A DNA stretch of 38,580 nucleotides from Nitriliruptoraceae bacterium (lineage in GTDB: Bacteria > Actinomycetota > Nitriliruptoria > Nitriliruptorales > Nitriliruptoraceae). A model generated the notes under the pieces. It was not told where the DNA came from and searched no databases. It was given only the letters and a program-made list of their open reading frames with translations. The stretch is from positions 1-38,580 of the forward strand of contig SLHP01000105.1 of NCBI GenBank assembly GCA_007136095.1, given 5' to 3'. The stretch's first letter is position 1. The number at the start of each line of letters is the position of its first letter. A program made the translations under genes and the position numbers. Shown one piece after another: positions 16,121 through 25,883 of the stretch.

Positions 16121-16169
16121 GGGTGGCGTGCCACCTCGACGTTGTCGAGGGTCGTTCGTGCGCGATCGC

Positions 16170-18446
<2,277 letters not shown>

Positions 18447-18471
18447 TCAGGCCGTGGACGGATACGGAAGT

Positions 18472-18484
18472 TGGACTGGGTCCA
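18472..18484. promoter_or_regulatory. Candidate Fur-family operator between katG and fur
   Basis: TGGAC-tgg-GTCCA is a short inverted repeat near the middle of the 194-base divergent gap, 69 bases before the fur start. A -10-like TAGCAT (18504-18509) for the fur gene is next to it. It does not match the AT-rich PerR/Fur boxes of low-GC bacteria. The assignment is by position and symmetry only. Confidence 0.35.
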
Positions 18485-18553
18485 GACTAGCAACCGGTCC
18501 TGGTAGCATCCACCCCGCAGGTAGGCCAGCCATCGACCGGAAAGCCACCCGAC

Positions 18554-18964
18554 GTGACCCAGCTGATCGATCGTCTGCGGAGCCGAGGTTGGCGCCTGAC
18601 GGCGCAGCGACGCGTCATCGCCGAGGCGATGAGCGGTGAGCACGTCCACGCGACCGCCGACGAGGTCCTGGGCCGCGCACGGGCGGCGCTGCCCGAGGTC
18701 AGCCGCGCCACCGTCTACAGCACGCTCAGCGAGCTGGTCAGCCTCGGCGAGCTGCTCGAGATCACCCACGCCGACGGCCGCAAGCGCTACGACCCCAACG
18801 TCACCGAGCGCCACCACCACCTGGTGTGCGTGGACTGCGGTCAGATGCTCGACGTCCACGCGGACGACCCGCGCCTCTCCGCAGACCAACGCCACGGCTT
18901 CGAGGTCCTCGACGTCGAGGTCACCTTCCGCGCCCGTTGCCCGGACTGCGCCACCGACGACTGA
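18554..18964 (+). CDS. Fur-family transcriptional regulator (FurA/PerR-like)
   Basis: A 136-residue metal-dependent DNA-binding protein. The N-terminal winged helix spans about residues 1-80 (LRSRGWRLTAQRRVIAEAM, VSRATVYSTLSELVSLGEL). The C-terminal dimerisation domain has the metal-site segment ERHHHLVCVDCG with the first CxxC, and the second CxxC in RARCPDCA; four Cys usually hold structural zinc. The His residues of the regulatory site are present, but I cannot separate PerR- from Fur-type sensing by eye. The adjacent, divergent katG argues for peroxide sensing. Start GTG at 18554, with GGAAAG about nine bases upstream. The next downstream element, in the same direction, is a dehydrogenase pseudogene starting at its stop. 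Confidence 0.92.
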   Translation: MTQLIDRLRSRGWRLTAQRRVIAEAMSGEHVHATADEVLGRARAALPEVSRATVYSTLSELVSLGELLEITHADGRKRYDPNVTERHHHLVCVDCGQMLDVHADDPRLSADQRHGFEVLDVEVTFRARCPDCATDD

Positions 18965-18966
18965 TC

Positions 18967-19634
18967 ACGCCCCGGCCCGCAGCCGGGCAGGTTCGCATCA
19001 AGGTGGCCGCTGCAAGGGTGACCAACACCGATGTGCGGACCCGTGAGGGCGCCTACGGAAGGTCCGATGATCCCAACGCGGTCGTGGGCTGGAAGGGGGT
19101 TGCGATCGACTTTCCACGCGTCCATGACGTCACCGATTCGCCCGTGTCCGATGAGCAGCTGGCGTGTCTGCCGATCGCCTACGGCACGGCGACCGGGAGG
19201 CTCGAACGCGCCAACCTCGGGGCCGTACAGCAGGCCGGAGCATCCCACGTGCTCGTGCGTGACGTGGCCCCGCTCGAGACCCAGCTGGCGGAGGCAGGAC
19301 CCTTCGCCGTCATCGCCGACGTCGTCGGAGGCGCGGCCACTTCGGAGCGGTACTGGGGGCGCTCAGCACGGGCGGGCGCCTGGTCACCTGCGGCGCCGTC
19401 ACCGGCCCGGCCGTGGAGATCGACCTGCGCGTGCTGTACCTGCAACAGCGAACGCTGATCGGATCGACGATGCACACCCCGCAACAGCTCCGTCGGCTCG
19501 TCGAGGACGCCCGTGCCGGACGCCTGGCCCCACCCGTCGCCCGCACCTACCCCCTCACCGAGATCCATCAGGCCCAACAGGATCTCGCGTCCGGTGACCA
19601 CGTCGGCAAGCTCGTGCTCATCCCCCGAGCCTGA
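18967..19634 (+). pseudogene. Broken zinc-type alcohol dehydrogenase/quinone oxidoreductase
   Basis: The pieces of a medium-chain dehydrogenase follow each other just after fur. GQVRIKVAAARVTNTDVRTREGAYG and VVGWKGVAIDFPRV are from the catalytic domain; the next segment, QLACLPIAYGTATGRLERANLGA, should come over 80 residues later, and the Rossmann loop normally following is missing, because the sequence jumps to QQAGASHVLVRDVAPL and FAVIADVVGG. Between 19338 and 19341 one base has been lost; FGAVLGALSTGGRLVTCGAV continues in another frame to the normal C-terminus HVGKLVLIPRA. No start codon with a ribosome binding site is seen. Two internal deletions and a frameshift leave about 220 of some 330-350 codons, so no working enzyme is made. 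Confidence 0.85.
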
Positions 19635-19924
19635 GGCGATCTTCGTTCGCACCATGAGCATTCCACGCCCTGGGGTCACCAGATGCCCGCTGCCTGATGG
19701 TCGCAGCCAGGAACGCTCGAACGCCGCGCCTGTGGTGCAAAGGTGCTCCGTCGCCCCTCGCCCGTCGCGACGCGCCGCGGAACAGCTGGAGCGGCACCGC
19801 CACTGTCTGAGCGAACCACCCCGGTTGGGTGAGCCGCCAGCGCCCGAGCATGCCTACCATCGCCCGGTCAACGGCGCCGAGCGAGACGCAACCCCTTCGT
19901 GCCCGGTGCATGAGGAGGGATGGG

Positions 19925-22288
19925 ATGCAGACCCGGGGCGCGCGCTACCTCGTGTCCGCCCCGGACCAACCCCGGGTACGGCGGGCGGGTGACGTCACCA
20001 GCATCCTCGGTGGCGGTCTGCTCCTGCTTTGGGCGGTGGTGAACCGGGAACGTCTCGGACCGCTCAACCGCGCGCTCGCGGACCTGGTCGACGTGCTACC
20101 GAACTGGAGCCTGGAACCGCTGTCGGTCGTGTACTCCTTCGGCTTCGCCTACGGCGTCGTGGTCCTGGTGCTGCTGCTGACCGGCGGCCGGGCCCGCCGG
20201 GACGCGTTGCGCGACGTGGTCGTGGCGCTGGTGGTGGCCGCGACGATCGGGGTCGTGCTCGTGCGGCTCTTCCACGGAGGGTGGCCCTACATCGTCCCGG
20301 AGCTCGGGATCACCACTCCCGAACGGCAGACGCCGGTGTTCCGCATCGCGGTCACCACCGCGCTGCTGGTCGCGGCCTCCCCCCACCTGGTCCGACCCTT
20401 GCGGCGGGTGGGTTGGGCGATCGTCGCGCTCGCGGTGCTGGCCGGAGCTGGACTGGGTTTCGGGCTCCCGAGCGATGCGGTCGGGGCGGTCGGGGTCGGG
20501 CTGATCGCCGCCGGGGTGACCTTCCTGGGGTTGGGGGCACCGAGCGGTCTGCCGGACCTCACCACGATCGCCGACGCGATGGACCGGCTGGGCGTGCCCG
20601 TGACCGACCTGCGCTTCCCGCCGTCGCGCTCCTGGGGGGTGCGACCGGTCCTGGCGACGACCGCCGACGGCACGCCCGTCCTGCTCAAGGTCTACGGCCG
20701 CGATGCGACCGACCAGCAGCTGCTGGCGAAGCTGTGGCGCACCCTGTGGTATCGGGAGGAGCGGCGCACCTTCACTTTCTCCCGGCTGCAGAGCGTCCAG
20801 CACGAGGCGCTGGTCACCCTGTGGGCCGACCGCGCCGGGGTGCCCGTCCCCGAGGTGCTGACCGCCGGGCGGGCCAGTGACGAGATCGCGCTGCTGGCGG
20901 TGGCGGCTGGCGGGACGCGGCTCGACCGCTTGCCCCCCGAGCAGCTCACCGATCCGCTGCTCCGGGAGCTGTGGGGCCACGTGGCCCGGCTCCACCGAGC
21001 CGGCATCGCGCACGGCTGGCTCGATGTGTCGATGATCCGGATGGTCGACGAACGGCTCCAACTCCACGATCTCAGCGCCGGGACGATCAGCGCGACCGCA
21101 GCGGAGCGTGCCCGCGACGTCGTCGAGCTGCTGTTCTCCACCGCCGCACTGGTCGGTCCCGCCCGGGCCGTCGCGGCCGCTCGTGCCGGACTCGGCGACG
21201 ACAACCTGGTGGCCGCGCTGCCCTACCTCCAGCTCCCGGCCCTCGACGCGGCCACCCGAGCCCGGGCCGACGATCCCAAGGCGCTGCTGCGCGACCTCAC
21301 GAGCGCCCTGACCGATGCGCTCGACCACGAGCCACCCGAACGGGTGGAGCTCCGCCGGATCTCGCCCCGCACCCTGGTGTTCGCCGTACTCGGCATCGTG
21401 GCGGCTCTGGCCATCGTGCCCATGATCGGCGGCATCGACCTGACCTCGGTGGCGACCGAGCTCTCGGATGCCACCTGGTCCTGGCTGCTGCTCGCCTGGG
21501 TCATCGGCCAGGCGGTGTTCGTCACCGAGGCCACCTCGATGTCCTTCGCGAACACCACCTCGGTGCCCTTCCGACCCCTCGTCGTGCTCCAGATCGGCGC
21601 GAAGTTCATCGGGGTCGCCACCCCGGGTGCCACGGGCACGGTGGCGGCCAACGCGGCCTTCCTGTCCCGCTTCGGGGTGTCACGGGCAGCCTCGCTCACC
21701 CAGGCGACGATGGACAGCGTCGGCGGGATCCTCGTCGAGGTGGTGGTCCTCGTCGTGGCTTTCGCCTTCAGCGACCTCGACCTGGGGGTCGACCTCGCCG
21801 GCACGGACCTGGCCCTCGGGCGCCTGGGGATGGTCCTGCTGTTGGTCGTGGCCACCGCGGCGCTGGTCGTCGCACGGGTTCCGAAGTTGAGAACACCCGT
21901 GGTGGCGGTCCTGAACACCATGTGGGAGGCCGCGCGCGGGGTCGTCGCCGACCCCGTGCGGGCGCTCGGCCTCCTCGGCGGCAACCTCGCCACCCGTGTG
22001 GTCCGCGCGCTGGTGCTCTGGATGGTGCTCGTCGCCCTGGACCAGCGGCTCGGTCTGGCGGTGGTGCTGGTCGTGGTGATCGCGACCGGGATCCTGCAGA
22101 CGCTGGTGCCGGTGCCCGGTGGCATCGGGGTGTCCGAGGCGGTGATGACCGGTTTCCTGGTCGCCCTCGGCGTTCCGGAGGCCGCCGCCTTCGCCGCCAC
22201 CGTCGCCTACCGCTTCGTGGTGTTCTACCTGCCGATCGCCCAGGGTGCGGTCGCGATGGTCTGGCTCACCCGACGCGACTACCTGTGA
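19925..22288 (+). CDS. Membrane protein joining a kinase-like domain and a MprF-type flippase domain
   Basis: A 787-residue integral membrane protein in three parts. Residues 20-210 hold about six helices. Residues 225-425 look like an aminoglycoside/LPS-kinase-type fold: LLKVYGRDATDQQLLAKLW has the beta-3 Lys (Lys255), and HGWLDVSMIRM (His363 on) and LHDLSAG (Asp382) are where the catalytic loop and DFG should be, but the loop Asn is Met and the usual H-x-D is altered. Residues 435-780 are a lysylphosphatidylglycerol-synthase transmembrane (flippase) domain with IGAKFIGVATPGATGTVAANAAFL and VPVPGGIGVSEAVMTGFLVALG. Lipid or polyprenyl-glycan transfer across the membrane is likely from the family. 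GGAGG (19914-19918) lies six bases before the ATG at 19925. Confidence 0.82.
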   Translation: MQTRGARYLVSAPDQPRVRRAGDVTSILGGGLLLLWAVVNRERLGPLNRALADLVDVLPNWSLEPLSVVYSFGFAYGVVVLVLLLTGGRARRDALRDVVVALVVAATIGVVLVRLFHGGWPYIVPELGITTPERQTPVFRIAVTTALLVAASPHLVRPLRRVGWAIVALAVLAGAGLGFGLPSDAVGAVGVGLIAAGVTFLGLGAPSGLPDLTTIADAMDRLGVPVTDLRFPPSRSWGVRPVLATTADGTPVLLKVYGRDATDQQLLAKLWRTLWYREERRTFTFSRLQSVQHEALVTLWADRAGVPVPEVLTAGRASDEIALLAVAAGGTRLDRLPPEQLTDPLLRELWGHVARLHRAGIAHGWLDVSMIRMVDERLQLHDLSAGTISATAAERARDVVELLFSTAALVGPARAVAAARAGLGDDNLVAALPYLQLPALDAATRARADDPKALLRDLTSALTDALDHEPPERVELRRISPRTLVFAVLGIVAALAIVPMIGGIDLTSVATELSDATWSWLLLAWVIGQAVFVTEATSMSFANTTSVPFRPLVVLQIGAKFIGVATPGATGTVAANAAFLSRFGVSRAASLTQATMDSVGGILVEVVVLVVAFAFSDLDLGVDLAGTDLALGRLGMVLLLVVATAALVVARVPKLRTPVVAVLNTMWEAARGVVADPVRALGLLGGNLATRVVRALVLWMVLVALDQRLGLAVVLVVVIATGILQTLVPVPGGIGVSEAVMTGFLVALGVPEAAAFAATVAYRFVVFYLPIAQGAVAMVWLTRRDYL

Positions 22289-22567
22289 CCCGAGACGCTT
22301 CGCGGTGGGGTTCCAACGCCGTATGCCGGCGGTTCACGCGCTGTCGCAGGGAGCGTGGTCGGGCAGCGGCTGAACTCGAAGCGCAGTCGGCAGCCCCGAT
22401 GCGCGCGGTTGACGGTTCCGAGATCGAACAGCTCTGCCGGCCTCCGACCCAACGGGTTCGGCCAGGAGCCGCGCTCGTCGAGGCGGCCGGCGACTCACCG
22501 ACCGTCGAACCCTCGGGCGACGCGATCGGCGGAGGCGGTGAAGATCCCGGGGGACGCCATCCCAGGG

Positions 22568-22831
22568 TCACGTGCCGCCGTCGCGCAGCGCGGCTCGTCG
22601 GCTCTCGAACTCGTCGTGGTCGATCTCACCGCGGGCGAAACGCTCTTCGAGAATCTGCAGCGCGTCGGGTTGCGTCCGCCCCGATGGCGGCGACGGCCGG
22701 CCAGAGAGCCTGACGAGGACCCAGACGAGCAGGGCGATCAGGACGGCTGCCAGGAGCACCCAGAGCCAGCCCCACCCGCTCGCCATCCACCACGACATCA
22801 TCCCATCCCGATGGTTCATCCCGGGCATCAT
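22568..22831 (-). CDS. Small SHOCT-domain membrane protein
   Basis: An 87-residue protein with a Met/His-rich start (MMPGMNHRDGMMSWWM), one membrane helix (about 20-42, WGWLWVLLAAVLIALLVWVLVRL) and a SHOCT domain at the end (DALQILEERFARGEIDHDEFESRRAAL). SHOCT domains are short helical units often linked to oligomerisation; the Met and His residues could bind copper outside the membrane. It starts at the ATG at 22831, with GGGAGAGG upstream. It is divergent from the CopB-type ATPase, with a CsoR-like operator and a -10-like TATACT between them, and such proteins often lie in copper loci. A role in copper handling is inferred from this context. Confidence 0.85.
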   Translation of the reverse strand: MMPGMNHRDGMMSWWMASGWGWLWVLLAAVLIALLVWVLVRLSGRPSPPSGRTQPDALQILEERFARGEIDHDEFESRRAALRDGGT

Positions 22832-22880
22832 GTTGCGCCTCTCCCGCGATCGACGTTGCAGGACCGCATGTCTCTTTCAA

Positions 22881-22899
22881 GTATAGGGGGGTAGGGTAT
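22881..22899. promoter_or_regulatory. CsoR-like copper operator and divergent promoter
   Basis: GTATAGGGGGGTAGGGTAT, a G-run flanked by TA steps in an unusually AT-rich patch, resembles the operators bound by the copper-sensing repressor CsoR. On the minus strand it overlaps TATACT (22880-22885), a near-perfect -10 sequence about 50 bases before the SHOCT gene. The ATPase gene starts 32 bases to the right. No csoR gene is in the window. Confidence 0.6.
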
Positions 22900-22930
22900 T
22901 ACATCTCCATCTTGATGGACGCTCCGCAGC

Positions 22931-25054
22931 ATGAAGGCACTGATGATGTCGACCGATCACGACCTCGATGCCGGACACGGTGGCCACGACCACCACGATG
23001 ATCCGCCGCGTGACCCGGAGCCGGACGGCGGCCATGCGGGGCACGATGACGGCCCTGAGGGCCATGGCGGGCATGACGGTCATGGTGATCATGCGGCGAT
23101 GTTCCGTGACCGGTTCTGGTTGTCGTTCGCCCTGACGATCCCGGTGGTGGTGTGGGCACCGATGATCCAGGAGTGGTTCGGCTACACCGCCCCGTCCTTC
23201 CCGGGCAGTACCTGGCTGTCCCCGGTGTTGGGCACGGTGATCTTCTTCTACGGCGGGTGGCCGTTCCTGACTGGAGGGGTGCAGGAGGCGCGTGACCGGT
23301 CCCCGGGGATGATGCTGCTGATCGCGATGGCGATCACGGTGGCCTATGTCGCGTCGCTCGCGAACGTCATCGGGTGGTTCGGCGACGAGCTGTGGTGGGA
23401 GCTCGCGCTGCTGATCTCGATCATGCTGCTCGGCCACTGGCTGGAGATGCGTGCGATCGGCCAAGCCCGAGGAGCGCTCGAGGCGCTGGCCGAGTTGCTG
23501 CCCGACGAGGCGGAACGCGTCACCGAGGACGGCTCGACGCAGACGGTGCGCATCGACGACCTCGACGTCGGGGACGTGGTGCTGGTCCGGCCCGGCGCCC
23601 GCGTCCCTGCCGACGGCACCGTCGTGGACGGTTCGGCGGATGTGGACGAGTCGATGATCACCGGCGAGTCCAACCCCGTCTCCCGTGAGGCAGGCGATCG
23701 GGTGGTCGCCGCCACGGTGGTCGCCGATGCCAGCCTGCGTATCGAGGTCACCGCGACCGGCGATGACACGACGCTGGCGGGGATCGAGCGGATGGTCGCC
23801 GACGCGCAGTCCTCGCGGTCGCGCACCCAGGCGCTGGCCGATCGGGCGGCGGCGCTGCTGTTCTACGTCGCGGTCGCGGCCGGGACCCTGACCGCGCTGG
23901 TGTGGAGCCTGCTGGGCGAGCCCGGGTTCGCGGTCGACCGGACGATCACGGTGCTGGTCATCGCCTGTCCGCACGCGCTCGGGTTGGCGATCCCGCTGGT
24001 GACCTCGATCTCAACGGCCAAGTCGGCCCGGTCGGGGATCCTGGTCAAGGACCGGCTCGCCCTCGAACAGATGCGCAAGATCGACGCGGTGCTGTTCGAC
24101 AAGACCGGCACGCTGACCGAGGGTGCCCACGCGGTCGCCGATGTCGCCACCGCCGACGGCGTCGCCGAGGATGAGTTGCTCGCGCTCGCCGGCGCGGTCG
24201 AAGCCGACTCCGAACATCCGCTGGCGCGGGCGATCCACACCTACGCGACCGGGCGGGTCGAGGTTCCGGCCGCGTCCGGGTTCCGGTCCATGACCGGCCG
24301 TGGGGTCGCCGCAGAGGTCGACGGCGTCGAGGTGGCGGTCGGTGGACCGGCACTGCTGCGCGACCGCGACCTCGAGGTCCCCGACGAGCTGACCGCGACG
24401 ACTGACCGGTGGATCGACCGAGGTGCCGCGGTCCTGCACGTCATCCGTGACGGGCAGGTCATCGGCGCGTTCGCGCTCGAGGACCAGGTCCGTGACGTCT
24501 CCCGCCAGGCCGTCGACCAACTGCACGCCGCCGGGATCACCGTGGCGATGATCACCGGGGACGCCCGCCAGGTCGCCGAGGCGGTCGCGGCCGAGCTGGA
24601 CATCGACGAGGTGTTCGCCGAGGTCCTGCCCGAAGACAAGGACGCCAAGGTCGCCGAACTGCAGGACCGCGGCCTGAAGGTCGCCATGGTCGGGGACGGG
24701 GTCAACGACGCGCCCGCGCTCGCCCGCGCCGACGTCGGCATCGCCATCGGGGCGGGCACCGACGTCGCCATCGAGTCCGCTGGGATCGTGCTCGCCTCCG
24801 ACGACCCCCGCGGGGTGGTCGCGATCCGCACCCTGTCCGCCGCGACCTACCGCAAGATGCTCCAGAACCTGTGGTGGGCCGCCGGCTACAACCTCGCCGC
24901 CATCCCACTGGCCGCCGGCGTGCTCACCCCCATCGGGTTCACCCTCCCGATGGCGCTCGGCGCCGCACTCATGAGCCTGTCCACCATCATCGTCGCCCTC
25001 AACGCCCAACTCCTCCGACGCACCGACCTCCAACCCGGACCCACCAACCCCTGA
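22931..25054 (+). CDS. copB: Copper-transporting P1B-type ATPase, CopB-like
   Basis: A 707-residue copper-exporting ATPase of the cytoplasmic membrane. The N-terminus (about 8-56) is rich in His, Asp and Gly (GHGGHDHHDD, GHGGHDGHGDH) and has no Cys-type metal-binding domain. The membrane metal site is Cys346-Pro347-His348, the mark of the CopB subgroup as opposed to CPC in CopA. The actuator has TGES, the phosphorylated Asp390 is in DKTGTLT, SEHPLA binds ATP and GDGVNDAPAL is the hinge. Eight membrane helices are expected. The start could be ATG 22931, 22943 or 22946; AAGG lies eight bases before the last, so that may be the real one. Regulation is probably by a CsoR-type repressor at the operator just upstream. 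Cu(I)/Cu(II) preference is open. Confidence 0.93.
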   Translation: MKALMMSTDHDLDAGHGGHDHHDDPPRDPEPDGGHAGHDDGPEGHGGHDGHGDHAAMFRDRFWLSFALTIPVVVWAPMIQEWFGYTAPSFPGSTWLSPVLGTVIFFYGGWPFLTGGVQEARDRSPGMMLLIAMAITVAYVASLANVIGWFGDELWWELALLISIMLLGHWLEMRAIGQARGALEALAELLPDEAERVTEDGSTQTVRIDDLDVGDVVLVRPGARVPADGTVVDGSADVDESMITGESNPVSREAGDRVVAATVVADASLRIEVTATGDDTTLAGIERMVADAQSSRSRTQALADRAAALLFYVAVAAGTLTALVWSLLGEPGFAVDRTITVLVIACPHALGLAIPLVTSISTAKSARSGILVKDRLALEQMRKIDAVLFDKTGTLTEGAHAVADVATADGVAEDELLALAGAVEADSEHPLARAIHTYATGRVEVPAASGFRSMTGRGVAAEVDGVEVAVGGPALLRDRDLEVPDELTATTDRWIDRGAAVLHVIRDGQVIGAFALEDQVRDVSRQAVDQLHAAGITVAMITGDARQVAEAVAAELDIDEVFAEVLPEDKDAKVAELQDRGLKVAMVGDGVNDAPALARADVGIAIGAGTDVAIESAGIVLASDDPRGVVAIRTLSAATYRKMLQNLWWAAGYNLAAIPLAAGVLTPIGFTLPMALGAALMSLSTIIVALNAQLLRRTDLQPGPTNP

Positions 25055-25240
25055 ACATGTCGGCGTTCCGGGCCGCGGCACGCACAGCGACCACGTTGTC
25101 TGGTCGGGCCGTTGTCGTCAGGACACCGCCACGCGGGCGTGGCCGGTGGCGGTGGCCCCGGCTCCGAGCGGAAACGCGACGCCCGCTCCCCCTCCGACCA
25201 CACCGACGAGGGTGGCCGTCGGGCGAGCGGGCCTGTCGTG

Positions 25241-25696
25241 TCAGCGGATGTCGATGGTGTGGCGTTGGCTCTGTTCGTTCTTGGGCAGGCGCACGGTCAG
25301 GACGCCCTGCTCGAGGGATGCCTGGATGCCGTCGCGGTCCACCTCGGCGGGCAGCACCACCTCGTGGTGGAGGTGCCCTGAGCTGCGTGTGGAGGCGCGC
25401 ATGGTGCCCTCACGCTCCTGCTCGCTCTCCTGCTCGTCTCGTTCGGCATGGACCAGCAGACGCCGGCCGTCACGTTCGATCTTCATGTTCTCCCGATCGA
25501 AGCCCGGGACCTCGACGTTGACGACGAACTCGTCGTCGCGTTCCTCGAGGTCGGCCAGTGCCGGAGTCCAGTCCCCGACCTCGGTCGAGCCGATGGGCTC
25601 GAACACCAGGCTGCGGAGGCGGTCGAGTTCGTCGAGGAGGTCGGTGGCCCCGGATCGAGCTGGCGTGAGGGTTCTCCGTGGGGCGAGCCGGTTCAG
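25241..25696 (-). CDS. Hsp20 small heat-shock protein, probable CTG start
   Basis: A chaperone of about 151 residues that holds unfolding proteins. The alpha-crystallin domain runs from about 42 to 145: WTPALADLEERDDEFVVNVEVPGFDRENMKIERDGRRLLVHAE, with the domain end GVLTVRLPKNE (G-x-L-T-x-x-x-P in place of the A-x-x-x-n-G-v-L motif) and HTIDIR as the tail. The N-terminus NRLAPRRTLTPARSGATDLLDELDRLRSLVF fits family members. No ATG, GTG or TTG lies at the right place; the CTG at 25696 follows AAAGGAG (25702-25708) at five bases, so it is taken as the start. The frame is open further upstream, but that part lacks family resemblance. The gene is convergent with the copper ATPase. Confidence 0.87.
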   Translation of the reverse strand: MNRLAPRRTLTPARSGATDLLDELDRLRSLVFEPIGSTEVGDWTPALADLEERDDEFVVNVEVPGFDRENMKIERDGRRLLVHAERDEQESEQEREGTMRASTRSSGHLHHEVVLPAEVDRDGIQASLEQGVLTVRLPKNEQSQRHTIDIR

Positions 25697-25715
25697 GGGT
25701 GCTCCTTTCCTTGCA

Positions 25716-25742
25716 GTTCGAGTCAGGTTCGAGCGATCGCTC
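25716..25742 (-). promoter_or_regulatory. Repeats upstream of hsp20
   Basis: GTTCGAG occurs twice as a direct repeat (25716-25722 and 25727-25733), and a perfect palindrome GAGCGATCGCTC (25731-25742) overlaps the second copy. They are 20-46 bases before the CTG start. They do not fit the HspR (HAIR) or HrcA (CIRCE) consensus that I know. A heat-shock operator is possible by position. Confidence 0.3.
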
Positions 25743-25883
25743 TTGCTATGGCCTGCCGTCCACATCAACAACGTCGCACCATCGACCGTGCCCAGACCCG
25801 CGACGTTGAACCAGGGCCGATGGTCCTCGCTGCCGCTCCGGGCCTCGACCGTGAACTCGTCGACGTCGGCGATGCGGTGAGGC

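Noticed and set aside
22289-22567. Gene or tRNA between the flippase and SHOCT genes
   Set aside because: No supported frame and no cloverleaf or GGTTCGA T-loop were seen.
25716-25742. HspR (HAIR) or HrcA (CIRCE) heat-shock operator
   Set aside because: The repeats do not fit CTTGAGT-N7-ACTCAAG or TTAGCACTC-N9-GAGTGCTAA; listed only as unassigned repeats.
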